Source of the DNA: JBCDGZ01 sp038750655
GTDB lineage: Bacteria > Bacteroidota > Bacteroidia > Chitinophagales > Saprospiraceae
Length of the DNA stretch: 51,747 nucleotides
Assembly: GCA_038750655.1 (NCBI GenBank)
Contig: JBCDGZ010000037.1
Span: forward strand, 1 to 51,747
Direction of reading: 5' to 3'
Shown here in pieces: positions 33,310 to 43,611 of this stretch. Each line of letters opens with the position of its first letter. The stretch's first letter is position 1. A program made the translations under genes and the position numbers. Below the pieces are notes generated by a model. It was not told the origin of the DNA and searched no databases. It was given only the letters and a program-made list of their open reading frames with translations.

Positions 33310-35109
33310 TTAGTTAATAAATGCAGGCTCGGTTTCCAGTGTCGTTCTTTGATTGCTCATCAGACGCTCGTGCAGCCCTTTAATCTTGGGTAATTCATAT
33401 TCGAAGAAGTACTCCATGGTTTTTATTTTACCCATATAGAAATTGTACTCGTCGGGGGCTAGCCCATCGTTGATAGCGAGATGCGCCTTGTGGCCTTGCA
33501 GCAGCCATTGCCAAGCGATGGTGACGTGGCTGAAGTATTCGAGGTAAAGGGTGGCGTCCGCGAGAAAGACTTCGGGGCGATCGTTCATCGCCAGGTTGAT
33601 CAGATGCATCGTTAGCTCGTGTAGGGATTTGGTACTGGTGGTGAGCTGAGCGCATGCCTTCTCCAGTGCTGGAATGCCGCTGGCGGCGGCGATGGCTTCT
33701 TGAACAGCAGCTAGGAAAAGCTTTAGCCCTTTGCCTTTGGCCATCATTACTTTACGACCCAGTAAATCCATACCGTGGATGCCAGTGGTGCCTTCATAGA
33801 TAGAATTAACGCGGATGTCACGGTAGTATTGTTCTAATGGAAAATCATCACAGTAGCCCGCTCCCCCCAAGCATTGCATCCCAATGCTGACGGCGAAGTT
33901 GCCAAATTCAGAGGGGTAGGACTTGGCGATGGGCGTCAGCAGCTCGAGTAGGAACTTGGCATCTTCCTTTTCCTCCCCTTCACATACATTTTCTTTATCC
34001 GCCAGCATGCTGCAATAGAGGAGAAGCGAGAGGCTGCCTTCGACAACGGCCTTTTGGAAGAGCAGCATTCGGCGTACATCGGCGTGCTCGATGATTTGTA
34101 CCTGAGGAAGAGTAGCATCTTTGCTGGATGGATGGCGACCCTGGGGGCGCTCATTGGCGTACTGCAAAGCGGCGTAGTAGGCGCCGGAGGCAGTAGCTGC
34201 CGCCATCATTCCAGTGGCAATCCGTGCTTCGTTCATCATCTGGAACATATAGGGCAATCCGTGATGTTCTGCTCCGACGAGATAGCCGTGGCAATCGTCC
34301 TTTTCTCCAAGCATGAGATGTGCCGCAACGTAGCCTTTCTGTCCCATTTTTCCGTACAGGCCCGCCGTCGTAACATCATTATTTACCAATGTATCGTTCT
34401 CGTTACGGTACTTCGGCACTACGAAGAGTGAAATCCCCTTCGTACCCGCTGGCGCGCCCTGGATACGGGCCAACAGTAAGTGGACCACATTATCGCAAGC
34501 CTCATGGTCACCACCGGAGATATAAATCTTTTGTCCTTTGATCTTATAGTGACCATTGCCCGAAGGTATAGCTGTGGAGGTAATATCGGTGAGCGAACTG
34601 CCCGCCTGCGGCTCCGTCAGGGCCATTGTCCCCTGCCAGTCTCCATTGTACATCTGTGGCATATAGGCTTGTTTCAGCTCATCGCTGGCAAAGCTTTTTA
34701 AGAGATTGGAAGCCCCTTGGGTCAAAAAGGCATAGGCAGCAGCGTTGGCGTTGGCGGCGTAAAAGATAAAAAGCCCCGCATTCATCAGCGTCAATGGCAT
34801 TTGTTGCCCACCATCTTCGTAGTCGCTGTGTGCGGCAATCCATCCACCATCGGCAATGGCCTTGATAATAGATTTGAGCTTAGGGTGAGTATGCACCTGC
34901 CCATCTTTATAGTAGGCTTTCTTTTTATCCATTTCTCGATAAAGCGGAAAGAGGTGCTGATCGCCAATTTGCTTGGCGGCATCCAAGGTCATATCAAAAG
35001 CCTCGCTGTCGTAATCTTTAAAATAATCGTATTGATTGAGTTGAACTGCGTCCAGGACTTCGTGGAGCATGAATTTGAGGTTCCTTACATTAACGTATTG
35101 TTCTGCCAT
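33310..35109 (-). CDS. Acyl-CoA dehydrogenase, long (DmdC/FadE-like) form
   Basis: The start is ATG 35109 (MAEQYVNVRNLKFMLHEVL); the frame to 35187 is an extension without support. The 599-residue protein has the N-terminal extension, the FAD-binding segment (GTMALTEPQAGSSLTD), the C-terminal QCLGGAGYCDDFPLEQYYRDIRV motif and the YEGTTGIHG region of acyl-CoA dehydrogenases. An extra C-terminal helical domain is typical of the long family that includes 3-methylmercaptopropionyl-CoA dehydrogenase. It oxidises an acyl-CoA to the 2,3-enoyl-CoA using FAD, in the cytosol. The specific substrate cannot be read from the sequence. It leads a three-gene operon with a dehalogenase-like hydrolase and an MBL hydrolase. 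Confidence 0.92.
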   Translation of the reverse strand: MAEQYVNVRNLKFMLHEVLDAVQLNQYDYFKDYDSEAFDMTLDAAKQIGDQHLFPLYREMDKKKAYYKDGQVHTHPKLKSIIKAIADGGWIAAHSDYEDGGQQMPLTLMNAGLFIFYAANANAAAYAFLTQGASNLLKSFASDELKQAYMPQMYNGDWQGTMALTEPQAGSSLTDITSTAIPSGNGHYKIKGQKIYISGGDHEACDNVVHLLLARIQGAPAGTKGISLFVVPKYRNENDTLVNNDVTTAGLYGKMGQKGYVAAHLMLGEKDDCHGYLVGAEHHGLPYMFQMMNEARIATGMMAAATASGAYYAALQYANERPQGRHPSSKDATLPQVQIIEHADVRRMLLFQKAVVEGSLSLLLYCSMLADKENVCEGEEKEDAKFLLELLTPIAKSYPSEFGNFAVSIGMQCLGGAGYCDDFPLEQYYRDIRVNSIYEGTTGIHGMDLLGRKVMMAKGKGLKLFLAAVQEAIAAASGIPALEKACAQLTTSTKSLHELTMHLINLAMNDRPEVFLADATLYLEYFSHVTIAWQWLLQGHKAHLAINDGLAPDEYNFYMGKIKTMEYFFEYELPKIKGLHERLMSNQRTTLETEPAFIN

Positions 35110-35378
35110 TCTTTTTGAGCTATGAGCGCATCCAGAGAACGGGGTAGGAGAGGGTTCTCCGCATGCATCGATTAAGAGATGCCCCAAAATAATGAGAATT
35201 CACGAGATATGGACCAGTCGTAGCGATTTTTCGCTAAAAATTAATTTGATGGATATTTAATGTAAAATTTTACTCAGATAAAATTTTCTTTATAAACAAT
35301 TTTTCCAATGAAATGCAAAAGCAACCAAAAGTCTCTTCCCGAAAATCGACTAGATCTGAGAAAATTTTTGCCCCCTAC

Positions 35379-37754
35379 TCAGAAAGGATACCCAAAGGCA
35401 AGGTTGAATCGCAGATTTTCGCTCCGCCATGCTGCACTCCCCAAATCAAACTGATCCAATACCCAGCGCTGGCCTTCGGGCAACCAGGGCTTGGTTAGCG
35501 GAAAGGCGAGATCGAGACGTAGCAGCAGGATGTCAAAATCATAGCGCAATCCCAGGCCAGTACCAACGGCCAACTGTTTGTAAAAATTATTCCAGCGAAA
35601 TTTGGCCAGTTCATTATTATTGACCCCCCCTTGAAACAGCCAGACATTGCCTGCATCGACAAATAAGCCCAGTTCGAAGGATTTACCGATTTTAGGCCGC
35701 CATTCCAGGTTACTTTCGATCAAAATATCTCCTGTGCCGGTGAAGAAGAAAATGCGCTCTGTCGGCTCGGTGCTACCGGGGCCGACCTCTCGGGGTTGAA
35801 AGGCCCGGTTGCTGTTGGGCCCTCCGGTGCTGTACAGATCGAAGAAGGGAAGGATCACCTCATCGCGGAAGGGGATGGAGACATTGGCGGCGAGGCGTAG
35901 CCCCAGCGATTGATCTTTAGAAAATTTCCAGAAGTGGCGAACATCCTGCTCCAGACGCAAGAATTGGCTTTCGATCAGCTCGCTGGGAATCAAATTATCG
36001 CTAGAAAGTAGCTTATTGCCCAGCACGCCGATTTTACTGCGCGAATAGAAATTACCAGCCCGGCGAGCCTGCGCCCGACCATCATAGAGCAGGGTGTAGC
36101 TGGGTTTGAAGATCAGCATATTTTCCAAATTCAGCAGCAACTGATCATCCCCCCCTGCATTGGTATTGTCAACATTTATGAGCACAAGGATTAAATCCCT
36201 CAGCTCCCCTACTTCGTAATTCGGACGCAGCCAGTTGAGTTCTACCGGAGTCAATTCATGGCTGGTATATTTTCGTTTGCGCCACTGGTAACTCAGACTA
36301 AAATTAACATCATTTTGGACAAAGGCCGGGGCGAAAGTCGAATCGACCTGTAATCTTCCGAGTAGCTCATTAAAGCCCTCGACTTCCAAGAAATCCTCTA
36401 TCCCGACCAAGGGAATCCTGATCTGATCGCGCTCGAAGGTGAGGGTAAATTTGGTAGAAGAAATCGCCTCGCTAGCCGCCAGCCTACTGCGAAAGGGGAG
36501 AAGCAGCCCCGGTTTTGTCAGTGCAATGGATAATTCCTGCTGTTGATTAGAGGCAATGGTATCGATCAGCGGGATATTGTAGTTAAGTGTCGTGCTAATG
36601 CGCAGTTGTTCTGCACCACCGAAGAGATTGCGATCCAGATAGGACAAGGTAATTTCTGGGCCGAAATAAAGCGACGATTTCAGCGCAAAACCCAGAGAAC
36701 CTTCGATGGCATTGCGCTTTCTGGGCGTCAATCGGATCACAACGTTTAACAGTCCTTCTTGCCCAGGAAGGGGAAAAAACTGGATGTCGATAAACTGATG
36801 ATTGTTCAGAAAGGCCAGTTTTTGCAGGGTGCTTTGGTGAGTTTCGGCAGAGTACAACTGTCCGATTTGAAAGGTGATGGCCTCCCGCAGGGTAGTGGGG
36901 CGCAGCGGCAATTGACGAGCAACGATTTTTAACCCTTCGTAATCCAGCGTGTCGGGTTCACCCTGTTGATTATCTTTTACGTTCATGTCAGGATAAACCC
37001 AGATGTTTCGGATGCGTTGGGGAATCAAATGATTCGCATCTACGGTTTGTTTCAACTGTAAGGCCAGCTGAATTTCACCTTTGACCTGGGTAGTATCGGC
37101 TCGAAATTTAAGATCATCTTCGGTGAAAAAGTAATAGCCGCTCTGCTTTAAGACCGACGCTAATCGCTGCCGCTCCTTTTTTAAAACTTCTAGCTGATAA
37201 GGCGTACCAACTTTAACTAAGCTTTTAGATCGCAGGCTATCAATTTTGGCCTTAATGACCGGCGTACTCACCTCATTGCTGTAAGTACTCAAAGTATAAG
37301 GCGTACGCAGCTTCACCTCGTATTTGACTTTGACCTTCCGGCCTCTGGTCTTGAGTTCGCTACTGACTTCAGAAAAGAAAAATCCATTATTAATCGCTTT
37401 ATTTTCCAACAGGCGCTCCATCTGAGTCCTGAACTTTTCATCGTAAATAACCGGCTCTTGCCCCAGTTTTTGCAGCCAGGGCAGCAATCCTTTCTCTTTC
37501 TTGCTGGCAAATAAATTGTGAATGCGCAGTCCCCAGCGGATGCCGAGAAAGCGTCGATTAGGTCTTGGATTTTTGATCAAGCTCTCATAAGCAGTCATCA
37601 GCGCTTTAGTATCGGTCTTTTTATTGGCTTTTTTGATCTTTACTTTCGCTCCGGTATAAAGATATTCCCCATCAGCCAGGCTGCGCTTCAAGCCACAACC
37701 CGATCCGACAACCAAAAGCATCCCCACCAGTACTATAATCCCGATTCGCCTCAT
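35379..37754 (-). CDS. tamL: TamL: lipoprotein-type BamA/TamA family outer-membrane protein
   Basis: The 791-residue protein has a lipoprotein signal (MRRIGIIVLV, lipobox GSGC, Cys20), a feature of Bacteroidota TamL. POTRA-like repeats (about 30-370) and a C-terminal 16-stranded BamA-type barrel follow, ending NLAFGYPF with a terminal Phe. The barrel has the GPGSTEPTER-like conserved loop and GTGLGLRYDFDILLLRLDLAFPL near its end, typical of the D15/Omp85 family. With TamB it forms a translocation/assembly or lipid-transport module linking inner and outer membranes. It lies 3 bp downstream of the tamB stop, so the two are cotranscribed on the minus strand. Confidence 0.9.
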   Translation of the reverse strand: MRRIGIIVLVGMLLVVGSGCGLKRSLADGEYLYTGAKVKIKKANKKTDTKALMTAYESLIKNPRPNRRFLGIRWGLRIHNLFASKKEKGLLPWLQKLGQEPVIYDEKFRTQMERLLENKAINNGFFFSEVSSELKTRGRKVKVKYEVKLRTPYTLSTYSNEVSTPVIKAKIDSLRSKSLVKVGTPYQLEVLKKERQRLASVLKQSGYYFFTEDDLKFRADTTQVKGEIQLALQLKQTVDANHLIPQRIRNIWVYPDMNVKDNQQGEPDTLDYEGLKIVARQLPLRPTTLREAITFQIGQLYSAETHQSTLQKLAFLNNHQFIDIQFFPLPGQEGLLNVVIRLTPRKRNAIEGSLGFALKSSLYFGPEITLSYLDRNLFGGAEQLRISTTLNYNIPLIDTIASNQQQELSIALTKPGLLLPFRSRLAASEAISSTKFTLTFERDQIRIPLVGIEDFLEVEGFNELLGRLQVDSTFAPAFVQNDVNFSLSYQWRKRKYTSHELTPVELNWLRPNYEVGELRDLILVLINVDNTNAGGDDQLLLNLENMLIFKPSYTLLYDGRAQARRAGNFYSRSKIGVLGNKLLSSDNLIPSELIESQFLRLEQDVRHFWKFSKDQSLGLRLAANVSIPFRDEVILPFFDLYSTGGPNSNRAFQPREVGPGSTEPTERIFFFTGTGDILIESNLEWRPKIGKSFELGLFVDAGNVWLFQGGVNNNELAKFRWNNFYKQLAVGTGLGLRYDFDILLLRLDLAFPLTKPWLPEGQRWVLDQFDLGSAAWRSENLRFNLAFGYPF

Positions 37755-37757
37755 TGC

Positions 37758-40700
37758 CTAGTTCTTATTCTTTTTTTGAAATATCCGAAAACTACTGAAG
37801 TCCTTAGAAAAAACCAGCGCACCGCCAACTTTGAGTCCCGTCCCCCCGATAAAATCGTCAAATTCGCGCTGGTTGTAGACCTTAATCCGAAAGCGACCAT
37901 CTGGGGTAAGGGCATATTCTACCGTAATATTATCCAAGTAAGTCTGCGATTCACTATCATCGGTTCCTCTTTCTGTACTCGTCTTACCATCCAGACTGAT
38001 CGTCAGCCGATTATTCAGCAGGCGCTTCCGCACGCTGACCTTAAAATCCGTCTGAGCAATATCGTTGGCATCCTTGTAGCTGTCTAACCCAAAGTCCAGC
38101 TCTACAAATTTGATGTATTTATTGGCCAGCCCATTCAATTGCTGGGTAATCACATTATTGATATTTCCGGACAAATCAACCACCTGAAAGTCGGTATTCT
38201 CCATAGTTTGGGCGATGAACCCATTAAAAAGGATAAGCGAAAAGGCTTGGGTATTTTGCTGACTGGGATCACTATTGATGTTGTTGATGGCCCTGCGAAT
38301 GTCCGCATTATCAATGTTGCCTTCGGCGCTCGGGTATTCGATAGCCGTACTGATCTCCGTTTTCAGTGGCGTCCCCCCAATTCCCAGATTCACCACAAAA
38401 AGCTGCTTAATCGAAGTCCCGTTGTTATTCTCCGAATCTGACTGATTCGCAATCAATGGGTAGGCAGAGGCCCGCACATTGTACAATACATTCAAAGCCA
38501 ATTCTGGACTATAGGGATCACCCCGCCAGACCACCGTCCCCCCCGGCTTCACCTCAAACCGACGACGAATCAGCTGCTGGTAGGAAAACAAATAATCCCC
38601 CTTGACTACCTGCAGCTCCCCATTCAACTCCATACTACCATCTGGATTCATCACAAAAAACAGGTCGCCCTTGGCCTGCCCCTCAAAATAATCACCAGTC
38701 AAGGGGTTAGTAATGATTTTAAAGTTCAGCTTTTCGTCTACACTCATCTTCACCGCCACCTTCATCTGCAATTCATTAGGCAGTGGCGACAGGGTGGGGG
38801 AAGCCTTATTTTCCTGCTTATCCTCGGGGACTACAAACTCAACGATGCCCTCGCCCGTTTCGATTTGATTGGCCACATCGTTGTAAACGTAGGTCAGATT
38901 AGACTCCTTTTGGGGACTAGCCGTAACTTCGATAGTTGGAGAAAAGATGTTGCCCCGCAGGCTGGCCGTAGCATCCACCAGCAGCTTGCCATAGTACAAT
39001 TCATTGTCCTCCGCCTCTGTGTTGAGCACCAGAAAGTCTTTGATGCTAATGTCAGATTGGAAGAAAAAGTCCTGATAATTTTCCGTCAGAATAAAAGAAG
39101 AAGCAATGCCCTTGTTGCCATAGACGTCGAGGACTTCCAGGTCTTTAAACTCAATGGCATTGGCATCGAAGACAATGGGCTGGGTGCCTAGCCTTAGCTG
39201 TGTTTTGAGCTGTTTGATCCCCAAGGCGGCATCTTTGAGCTGAACTTTGCCGACCAAGGCCGGTTGGTCAATGCTTCCTGTGATTTGGAGATCGCCGGCC
39301 AGGTCGCCTTGCAGGTTTTCCAGATAAGTGGCCAACAGCGGCTCAACGGAAGGTAGATTGAGGTGCTGTAGGTCCAGCGCGAAATCAATAGGTTCCAACT
39401 TACTTTTTAGATCATAGTGCCCGTTCAGGCGCAAGTCATTCCCATTGCCCAGGAGGCGGAGATCAGCAGCAATGCGTTGATCCTTACCGCTGTTGCTACT
39501 CAGGTTCATCTGCCCCAACAGAGCCTGCAAAACTTGCAGACTATCTACCCGAAGATCAGCATTAAAGGCCAGCTGATCAAAGGGTTGGCGCAGGCTGAGG
39601 CTCCCGTTAGCAATCCCACCGAGGTAATTGCTGTTGAGTTTAACCATATCGGAAAGGGTATTCAGATCAAAAGACTCGAAGAACAACTGCAGCTCTCCGT
39701 CGGCCAATTCGCGGATGCTGATGGCCTCACCAGCCTTCGACAATCGCCAATTGCTTACCCCCAACTGGCCTTCCAGCCATGAAATTTGATTGTTATATGT
39801 GATTTCCCAATCCTCATAATTCAATAATTGCCTCGGCAACAGGCTAAAATAGATGCCCATGCTATCCGTAAAGCGAGCAGACGAATGCAGGGCATAGCGC
39901 GGCTTTTGCTGTCCATCCAAGAGTTGAATGCTGTTCTGCGTGCGCCGATCCTTCATTCCCCCATCAATCCGTACATTCAACAGGTCTGTCAAGCTGGACA
40001 GCACCGCCTCATCGGCCTGAATTTGATAGCGCAAGGAATCGCCCTGAATACCCGCATCGACAGCTAGTTCGTAAAAGTGGAAAGCCTCCCATTGCACCTC
40101 CTCCAACTGGCCGTTAAAACTCAATTGCTCCTTTCGGCTATCAAACGCTCCAGCAAATTGCAAGGGCGAAAGGGCCTTCAGCTGCGGCAAATAGCCCAGC
40201 GTCAGCAGCTCGGGGCGCAGCAATTCAAAAGAGTACTGAAAGGCATCTTGGCCCGAAGGCGCTGGCAGCTCTCCGGAACTGATCGGCCATATACGATTGA
40301 CCTGCTGCTGTAGCGCATACTGTACACTAGGGAAGCGAAATACCCCTTCAAGCTCCGCATTGAAAAAATCAGACTGAATGCGTAGGCTATTCTGGCCATT
40401 GTCCAGTTGAGCAAGCAGCGCCAAGCTATCTACCCGCTCGGAGCGATCACCATACTGGATGCGCCAATCTGAAAGCAGGAGCTGACTGGATAGAGTATCC
40501 AAAGTGTAGCCCTCCAGCTCCCCCCGCAGACGACCTTGCAATTGAATGGGCTGATCGCTCAATTGGAGAGCTTGCAGGTCGAGGTGGGCTATATCCATGA
40601 AGAGAGAGGTTTTGGGAAGTTGACGGGTATAATCCAGGTCAAAGTTGGCCTGCAATCGGATTTCTTTTTCTTCGGCGACGGCTGTCGCTCGCAGGCTTTG

Positions 40701-43070
40701 GTCTTTCAATTCCCCTTTTACCATCAATCCCGTCATCGAGCTGTCTTGACTATTTTTTACCGTCAATAAAAAATCAGCAAAGGATTGGGTGGAGAAATCA
40801 AAGCCTTGCCCTCTGAGTTGCAGATCAACGGCCCAGGGAGCGAGCAACAGCTCGCCAATGCTGTCGAGGTACTCCTGCTGAATGAGCGTGGTGGCTTTGA
40901 GGTCTGCAATATTCAGGTCGAGGGCGTAGGCCTCCTTTTGTAGCTGGGCATCAATGGTCCAGGTACCACTATTGGATTCCAGTGCAAATTGGGTTTTAAA
41001 GTCAGATAAATCGCCTTTAAAGATACCGGATAGCTTGTTGATGAACGGTAGATTGAGGTAGGCGGGAAGGAGGCTGTCGGGAAGGAAGTTGAGCAATTCT
41101 TGCCGACTGATGTCTGCGGCGTCCAGTTGAATATCGAAGCTGGGGCTTTCCTCGCCCAGCAAGCCCAGGATATTGCCGCTTAGGTTCAGCTGCTGCGCCA
41201 GCTCTTGCCGGTAACTGAGGAGGCGTAGGTTGGGTTGCAACGCCGAGAGGTAGCCCTTGATGTCGCCAGTTAGGGTGAAGCGGTCGGGGAGGTTGACGTA
41301 GGCCGGGAGGCTATTGGGGGGCAGGTAGGCCAGTAGGTCGCTTTTGAAGGTCCGAAAGGTGTCGAGCTGGACATCAAGGTAGAGGCTATCAGGCTGATTG
41401 AGGTGACGAAGTTGGGCCTTTGCCCGAATTTGGGTCAGGTCTTGACTTCCTCTTCTTAGGGTTTGGGCGTTGATGGAAGAGCGGCAGGCCTGCAGATCAC
41501 CGCTGATGCTACCGGAGAGTAGGATGCTATCGGGCAGTTGTACGTAGGCGGGTAAGCTGCCTGGAGGCAGCAGTTGCCGGAGGGTTTGGGCTTTGGTTTG
41601 TAGTTTATTGATTGTTAAATCCAATGCGATGGCTTGGGCTTGGTTGAGGTTGCCCAGGGTGCCGGAGGCTTGTAGCTGACTTTGCCAGCCTTTGAGTTGC
41701 AGCTGATTGACCTGTAATTTTTTCAGATCGCCGACGGCATCCACAGTGAGCGATAGGGGAGTAGGGGTTCCCTGAAAGAGGCTGATGCTGTCCAGTGCTG
41801 GATAGAAATAGCGGAGGTCCTTCCAAGTTTTGAATGCTGCCACCAGGTCACTATTGATACGCATGGTGGACAGTGGGGGAGCTTGTTTCTCCAGAAAAGG
41901 ATACAGCAGGTGGGTTTTGGTGCTGTTAAAAGTGCTTTGGTCAGTTTTCAGGGCTAGTTCTTCCATTTTCAAACCTTCTTCAGAAAGGTCGAAATTCATT
42001 TTCAGTTGTTCAACATTCAGGCCTCCGGCGGCTTGGCCGGAGAGGGCCAGGATATTGGCCTTGATGGCAGATTCTTGGTATTCCAGGCTATCGATCTGGG
42101 CTTCGAGCTGTTGAAAGTCGAGGTGCTGTGGATCGAAACCGTCGATGGGAGGCGCAGTGGGCTGGTCGTATTTTAGAGCACCCTGGCTCAATTCCAACTG
42201 CGCCATTTTGAGGAGTGTTCCGGTATCGGTAAGGTTGAATTGGGTATTTTGGGCATCTAGGCTACCAATGGTCGTTTCTAAGCCCAAGTCTCTCATTGTC
42301 AGTTCCAACTGTACTTGATCCAGGTTCAACTGAGCCGCTTCCACTCGATAGGCAGGCGAGGCGGAGGTATCGGAGGCGGTTGTATTATTGTTTGTTTCCC
42401 CAATGGCAATACTCACCTGGCTTTGCCCCAGCGCCAGCTGCTCCACCTGATACAAATGTTGTACATAATCCAGCTGGTTGATCCGACTGTCGAGTTGACC
42501 AATGTTGGCTTCAACGAAAAGGCTGTCGGGTATATTGGTGAGTTGAAAATCAATGCCTTGCAGGGCAAGGCCTGCTTCGGCAAACGTTAGCACCCAGGGC
42601 TCTCCTGGCGGTTCTACAGTCGCTGTAGAATCAACCGGAGTTTTAGGGCCACTAAATGCCTCAATAATAAAATCGTAGTTGGTACTATCCAGGCCCATAT
42701 ACATCCGAGCCATCCCATCCGAGAGTCCCAAATGATCGAATTGAATTTGTTTGCTCAGGAGCTTATTGAGTCGAAAGTTCAACTCCAATTCTCCAATTTC
42801 CAGCAGCGGCTGCTGTTGCTGGTCTTCCACGTAGAGACCTTGTAATACCAATGATTCGGGAAGCCGAAGGCGGATAGCACGCAATGCTACCTCCGTCTGG
42901 AGTGTATTTTCCAAATAGTTTTCAAGAGAAGTGGTAAGGCGCTGTTGCACCGCTGGGATTTGAATAAGTAGTAGGAGAAGCACCAGTAGGACGAACAGTA
43001 CCAACAAGGAGCGCGCAATAAACCGGAGGATCGGTTTGAGTGTTTTTAGGAATCGAGAACGTCGATTCAC
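37758..43070 (-). CDS. tamB: TamB: translocation and assembly module inner-membrane protein
   Basis: The 1770-residue protein starts with a single membrane helix (about 18-40; LLVLFVLLVLLLLLIQIPAV) followed by long repetitive beta-strand modules and a C-terminal TamB (DUF490) domain from about residue 1450. The C terminus has the conserved GDYLFSYQQLIRRRFEVKPGGTV and the final LKVGGALVFSKDF region. TamB spans the periplasm and is proposed to carry phospholipids, or to work with TamA/TamL in outer-membrane assembly. The repeated SLPAY-L-P and LLPP-type segments mark multiple similar modules in the first half. It forms a two-gene operon with tamL. Many antisense frames in this region are shadows. 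Confidence 0.92.
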   Translation of the reverse strand: MNRRSRFLKTLKPILRFIARSLLVLFVLLVLLLLLIQIPAVQQRLTTSLENYLENTLQTEVALRAIRLRLPESLVLQGLYVEDQQQQPLLEIGELELNFRLNKLLSKQIQFDHLGLSDGMARMYMGLDSTNYDFIIEAFSGPKTPVDSTATVEPPGEPWVLTFAEAGLALQGIDFQLTNIPDSLFVEANIGQLDSRINQLDYVQHLYQVEQLALGQSQVSIAIGETNNNTTASDTSASPAYRVEAAQLNLDQVQLELTMRDLGLETTIGSLDAQNTQFNLTDTGTLLKMAQLELSQGALKYDQPTAPPIDGFDPQHLDFQQLEAQIDSLEYQESAIKANILALSGQAAGGLNVEQLKMNFDLSEEGLKMEELALKTDQSTFNSTKTHLLYPFLEKQAPPLSTMRINSDLVAAFKTWKDLRYFYPALDSISLFQGTPTPLSLTVDAVGDLKKLQVNQLQLKGWQSQLQASGTLGNLNQAQAIALDLTINKLQTKAQTLRQLLPPGSLPAYVQLPDSILLSGSISGDLQACRSSINAQTLRRGSQDLTQIRAKAQLRHLNQPDSLYLDVQLDTFRTFKSDLLAYLPPNSLPAYVNLPDRFTLTGDIKGYLSALQPNLRLLSYRQELAQQLNLSGNILGLLGEESPSFDIQLDAADISRQELLNFLPDSLLPAYLNLPFINKLSGIFKGDLSDFKTQFALESNSGTWTIDAQLQKEAYALDLNIADLKATTLIQQEYLDSIGELLLAPWAVDLQLRGQGFDFSTQSFADFLLTVKNSQDSSMTGLMVKGELKDQSLRATAVAEEKEIRLQANFDLDYTRQLPKTSLFMDIAHLDLQALQLSDQPIQLQGRLRGELEGYTLDTLSSQLLLSDWRIQYGDRSERVDSLALLAQLDNGQNSLRIQSDFFNAELEGVFRFPSVQYALQQQVNRIWPISSGELPAPSGQDAFQYSFELLRPELLTLGYLPQLKALSPLQFAGAFDSRKEQLSFNGQLEEVQWEAFHFYELAVDAGIQGDSLRYQIQADEAVLSSLTDLLNVRIDGGMKDRRTQNSIQLLDGQQKPRYALHSSARFTDSMGIYFSLLPRQLLNYEDWEITYNNQISWLEGQLGVSNWRLSKAGEAISIRELADGELQLFFESFDLNTLSDMVKLNSNYLGGIANGSLSLRQPFDQLAFNADLRVDSLQVLQALLGQMNLSSNSGKDQRIAADLRLLGNGNDLRLNGHYDLKSKLEPIDFALDLQHLNLPSVEPLLATYLENLQGDLAGDLQITGSIDQPALVGKVQLKDAALGIKQLKTQLRLGTQPIVFDANAIEFKDLEVLDVYGNKGIASSFILTENYQDFFFQSDISIKDFLVLNTEAEDNELYYGKLLVDATASLRGNIFSPTIEVTASPQKESNLTYVYNDVANQIETGEGIVEFVVPEDKQENKASPTLSPLPNELQMKVAVKMSVDEKLNFKIITNPLTGDYFEGQAKGDLFFVMNPDGSMELNGELQVVKGDYLFSYQQLIRRRFEVKPGGTVVWRGDPYSPELALNVLYNVRASAYPLIANQSDSENNNGTSIKQLFVVNLGIGGTPLKTEISTAIEYPSAEGNIDNADIRRAINNINSDPSQQNTQAFSLILFNGFIAQTMENTDFQVVDLSGNINNVITQQLNGLANKYIKFVELDFGLDSYKDANDIAQTDFKVSVRKRLLNNRLTISLDGKTSTERGTDDSESQTYLDNITVEYALTPDGRFRIKVYNQREFDDFIGGTGLKVGGALVFSKDFSSFRIFQKKNKN

Positions 43071-43118
43071 ACCCTAAATTGTCTTTGAGGAGGATTCACT
43101 ATAGGGTAGAGCATTAAG

Positions 43119-43158
43119 AAATAGGTTTGGAGTATCGAAATGGCCTCCAAACCTATTT
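43119..43158. terminator. Long perfect hairpin downstream of the DUF805 gene
   Basis: A 14-bp perfect inverted repeat (AAATAGGTTTGGAG and CTCCAAACCTATTT, 43119-43132/43145-43158) with a 12-nt loop lies between the DUF805 stop and the tamB start. It is a likely terminator that separates the two units. Confidence 0.75.
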
Positions 43159-43169
43159 ATAGCGGAAAA

Positions 43170-43550
43170 TTATTCAACGAGGTGTTCGGTGATGTCGTCT
43201 TCATGTATCCCTTTGGGATCGCGGCCATATTCGTTTTCTCCAACTTCCCCCTCTGTAACAGTCAGGATAAAGTTGTAAATCGGAATCAGCAGGAACCATC
43301 CACTCTTGCCGACGTCGTGCATTCTTCTAACGCCTACTGCAATCGAAGGAATAAGTACTCCAAAGCTGTAAACGGCGCTAAAGATGCCACCGCCGCCCGT
43401 CACTGGGTCAACCATTCCGAGGGCGCCTTCAACAAAGCCGATGGCAAAAGAGATAATGAAATTGAAGAGGACGAAATACCAGTATTCGCTTCTTCTGGCA
43501 CGTCCATCAAAAACAGCATAGTTTTTCAAAACTTTAATATACCATTGCAT
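43170..43550 (-). CDS. DUF805 family membrane protein
   Basis: The 126-residue protein matches DUF805: the N-terminal NYAVFDGRARRSEYWYF, a first helix pair, and the conserved VGVRRMHDVGKSGWFLLIPIYN. Three to four membrane helices are predicted, with a soluble acidic C terminus (GEVGENEYGRDPKG). The family is widespread and its function is not known. It is a single gene on the minus strand, 61 bp downstream of the LysE exporter stop, with a strong hairpin after its own stop. Length and motif order are typical. Confidence 0.9.
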   Translation of the reverse strand: MQWYIKVLKNYAVFDGRARRSEYWYFVLFNFIISFAIGFVEGALGMVDPVTGGGGIFSAVYSFGVLIPSIAVGVRRMHDVGKSGWFLLIPIYNFILTVTEGEVGENEYGRDPKGIHEDDITEHLVE

Positions 43551-43611
43551 AATGAAAAGGGTTTTATGAGTTAATTATAGCGATTTAAAGATCAAGGTAG
43601 TGAAAATATGT

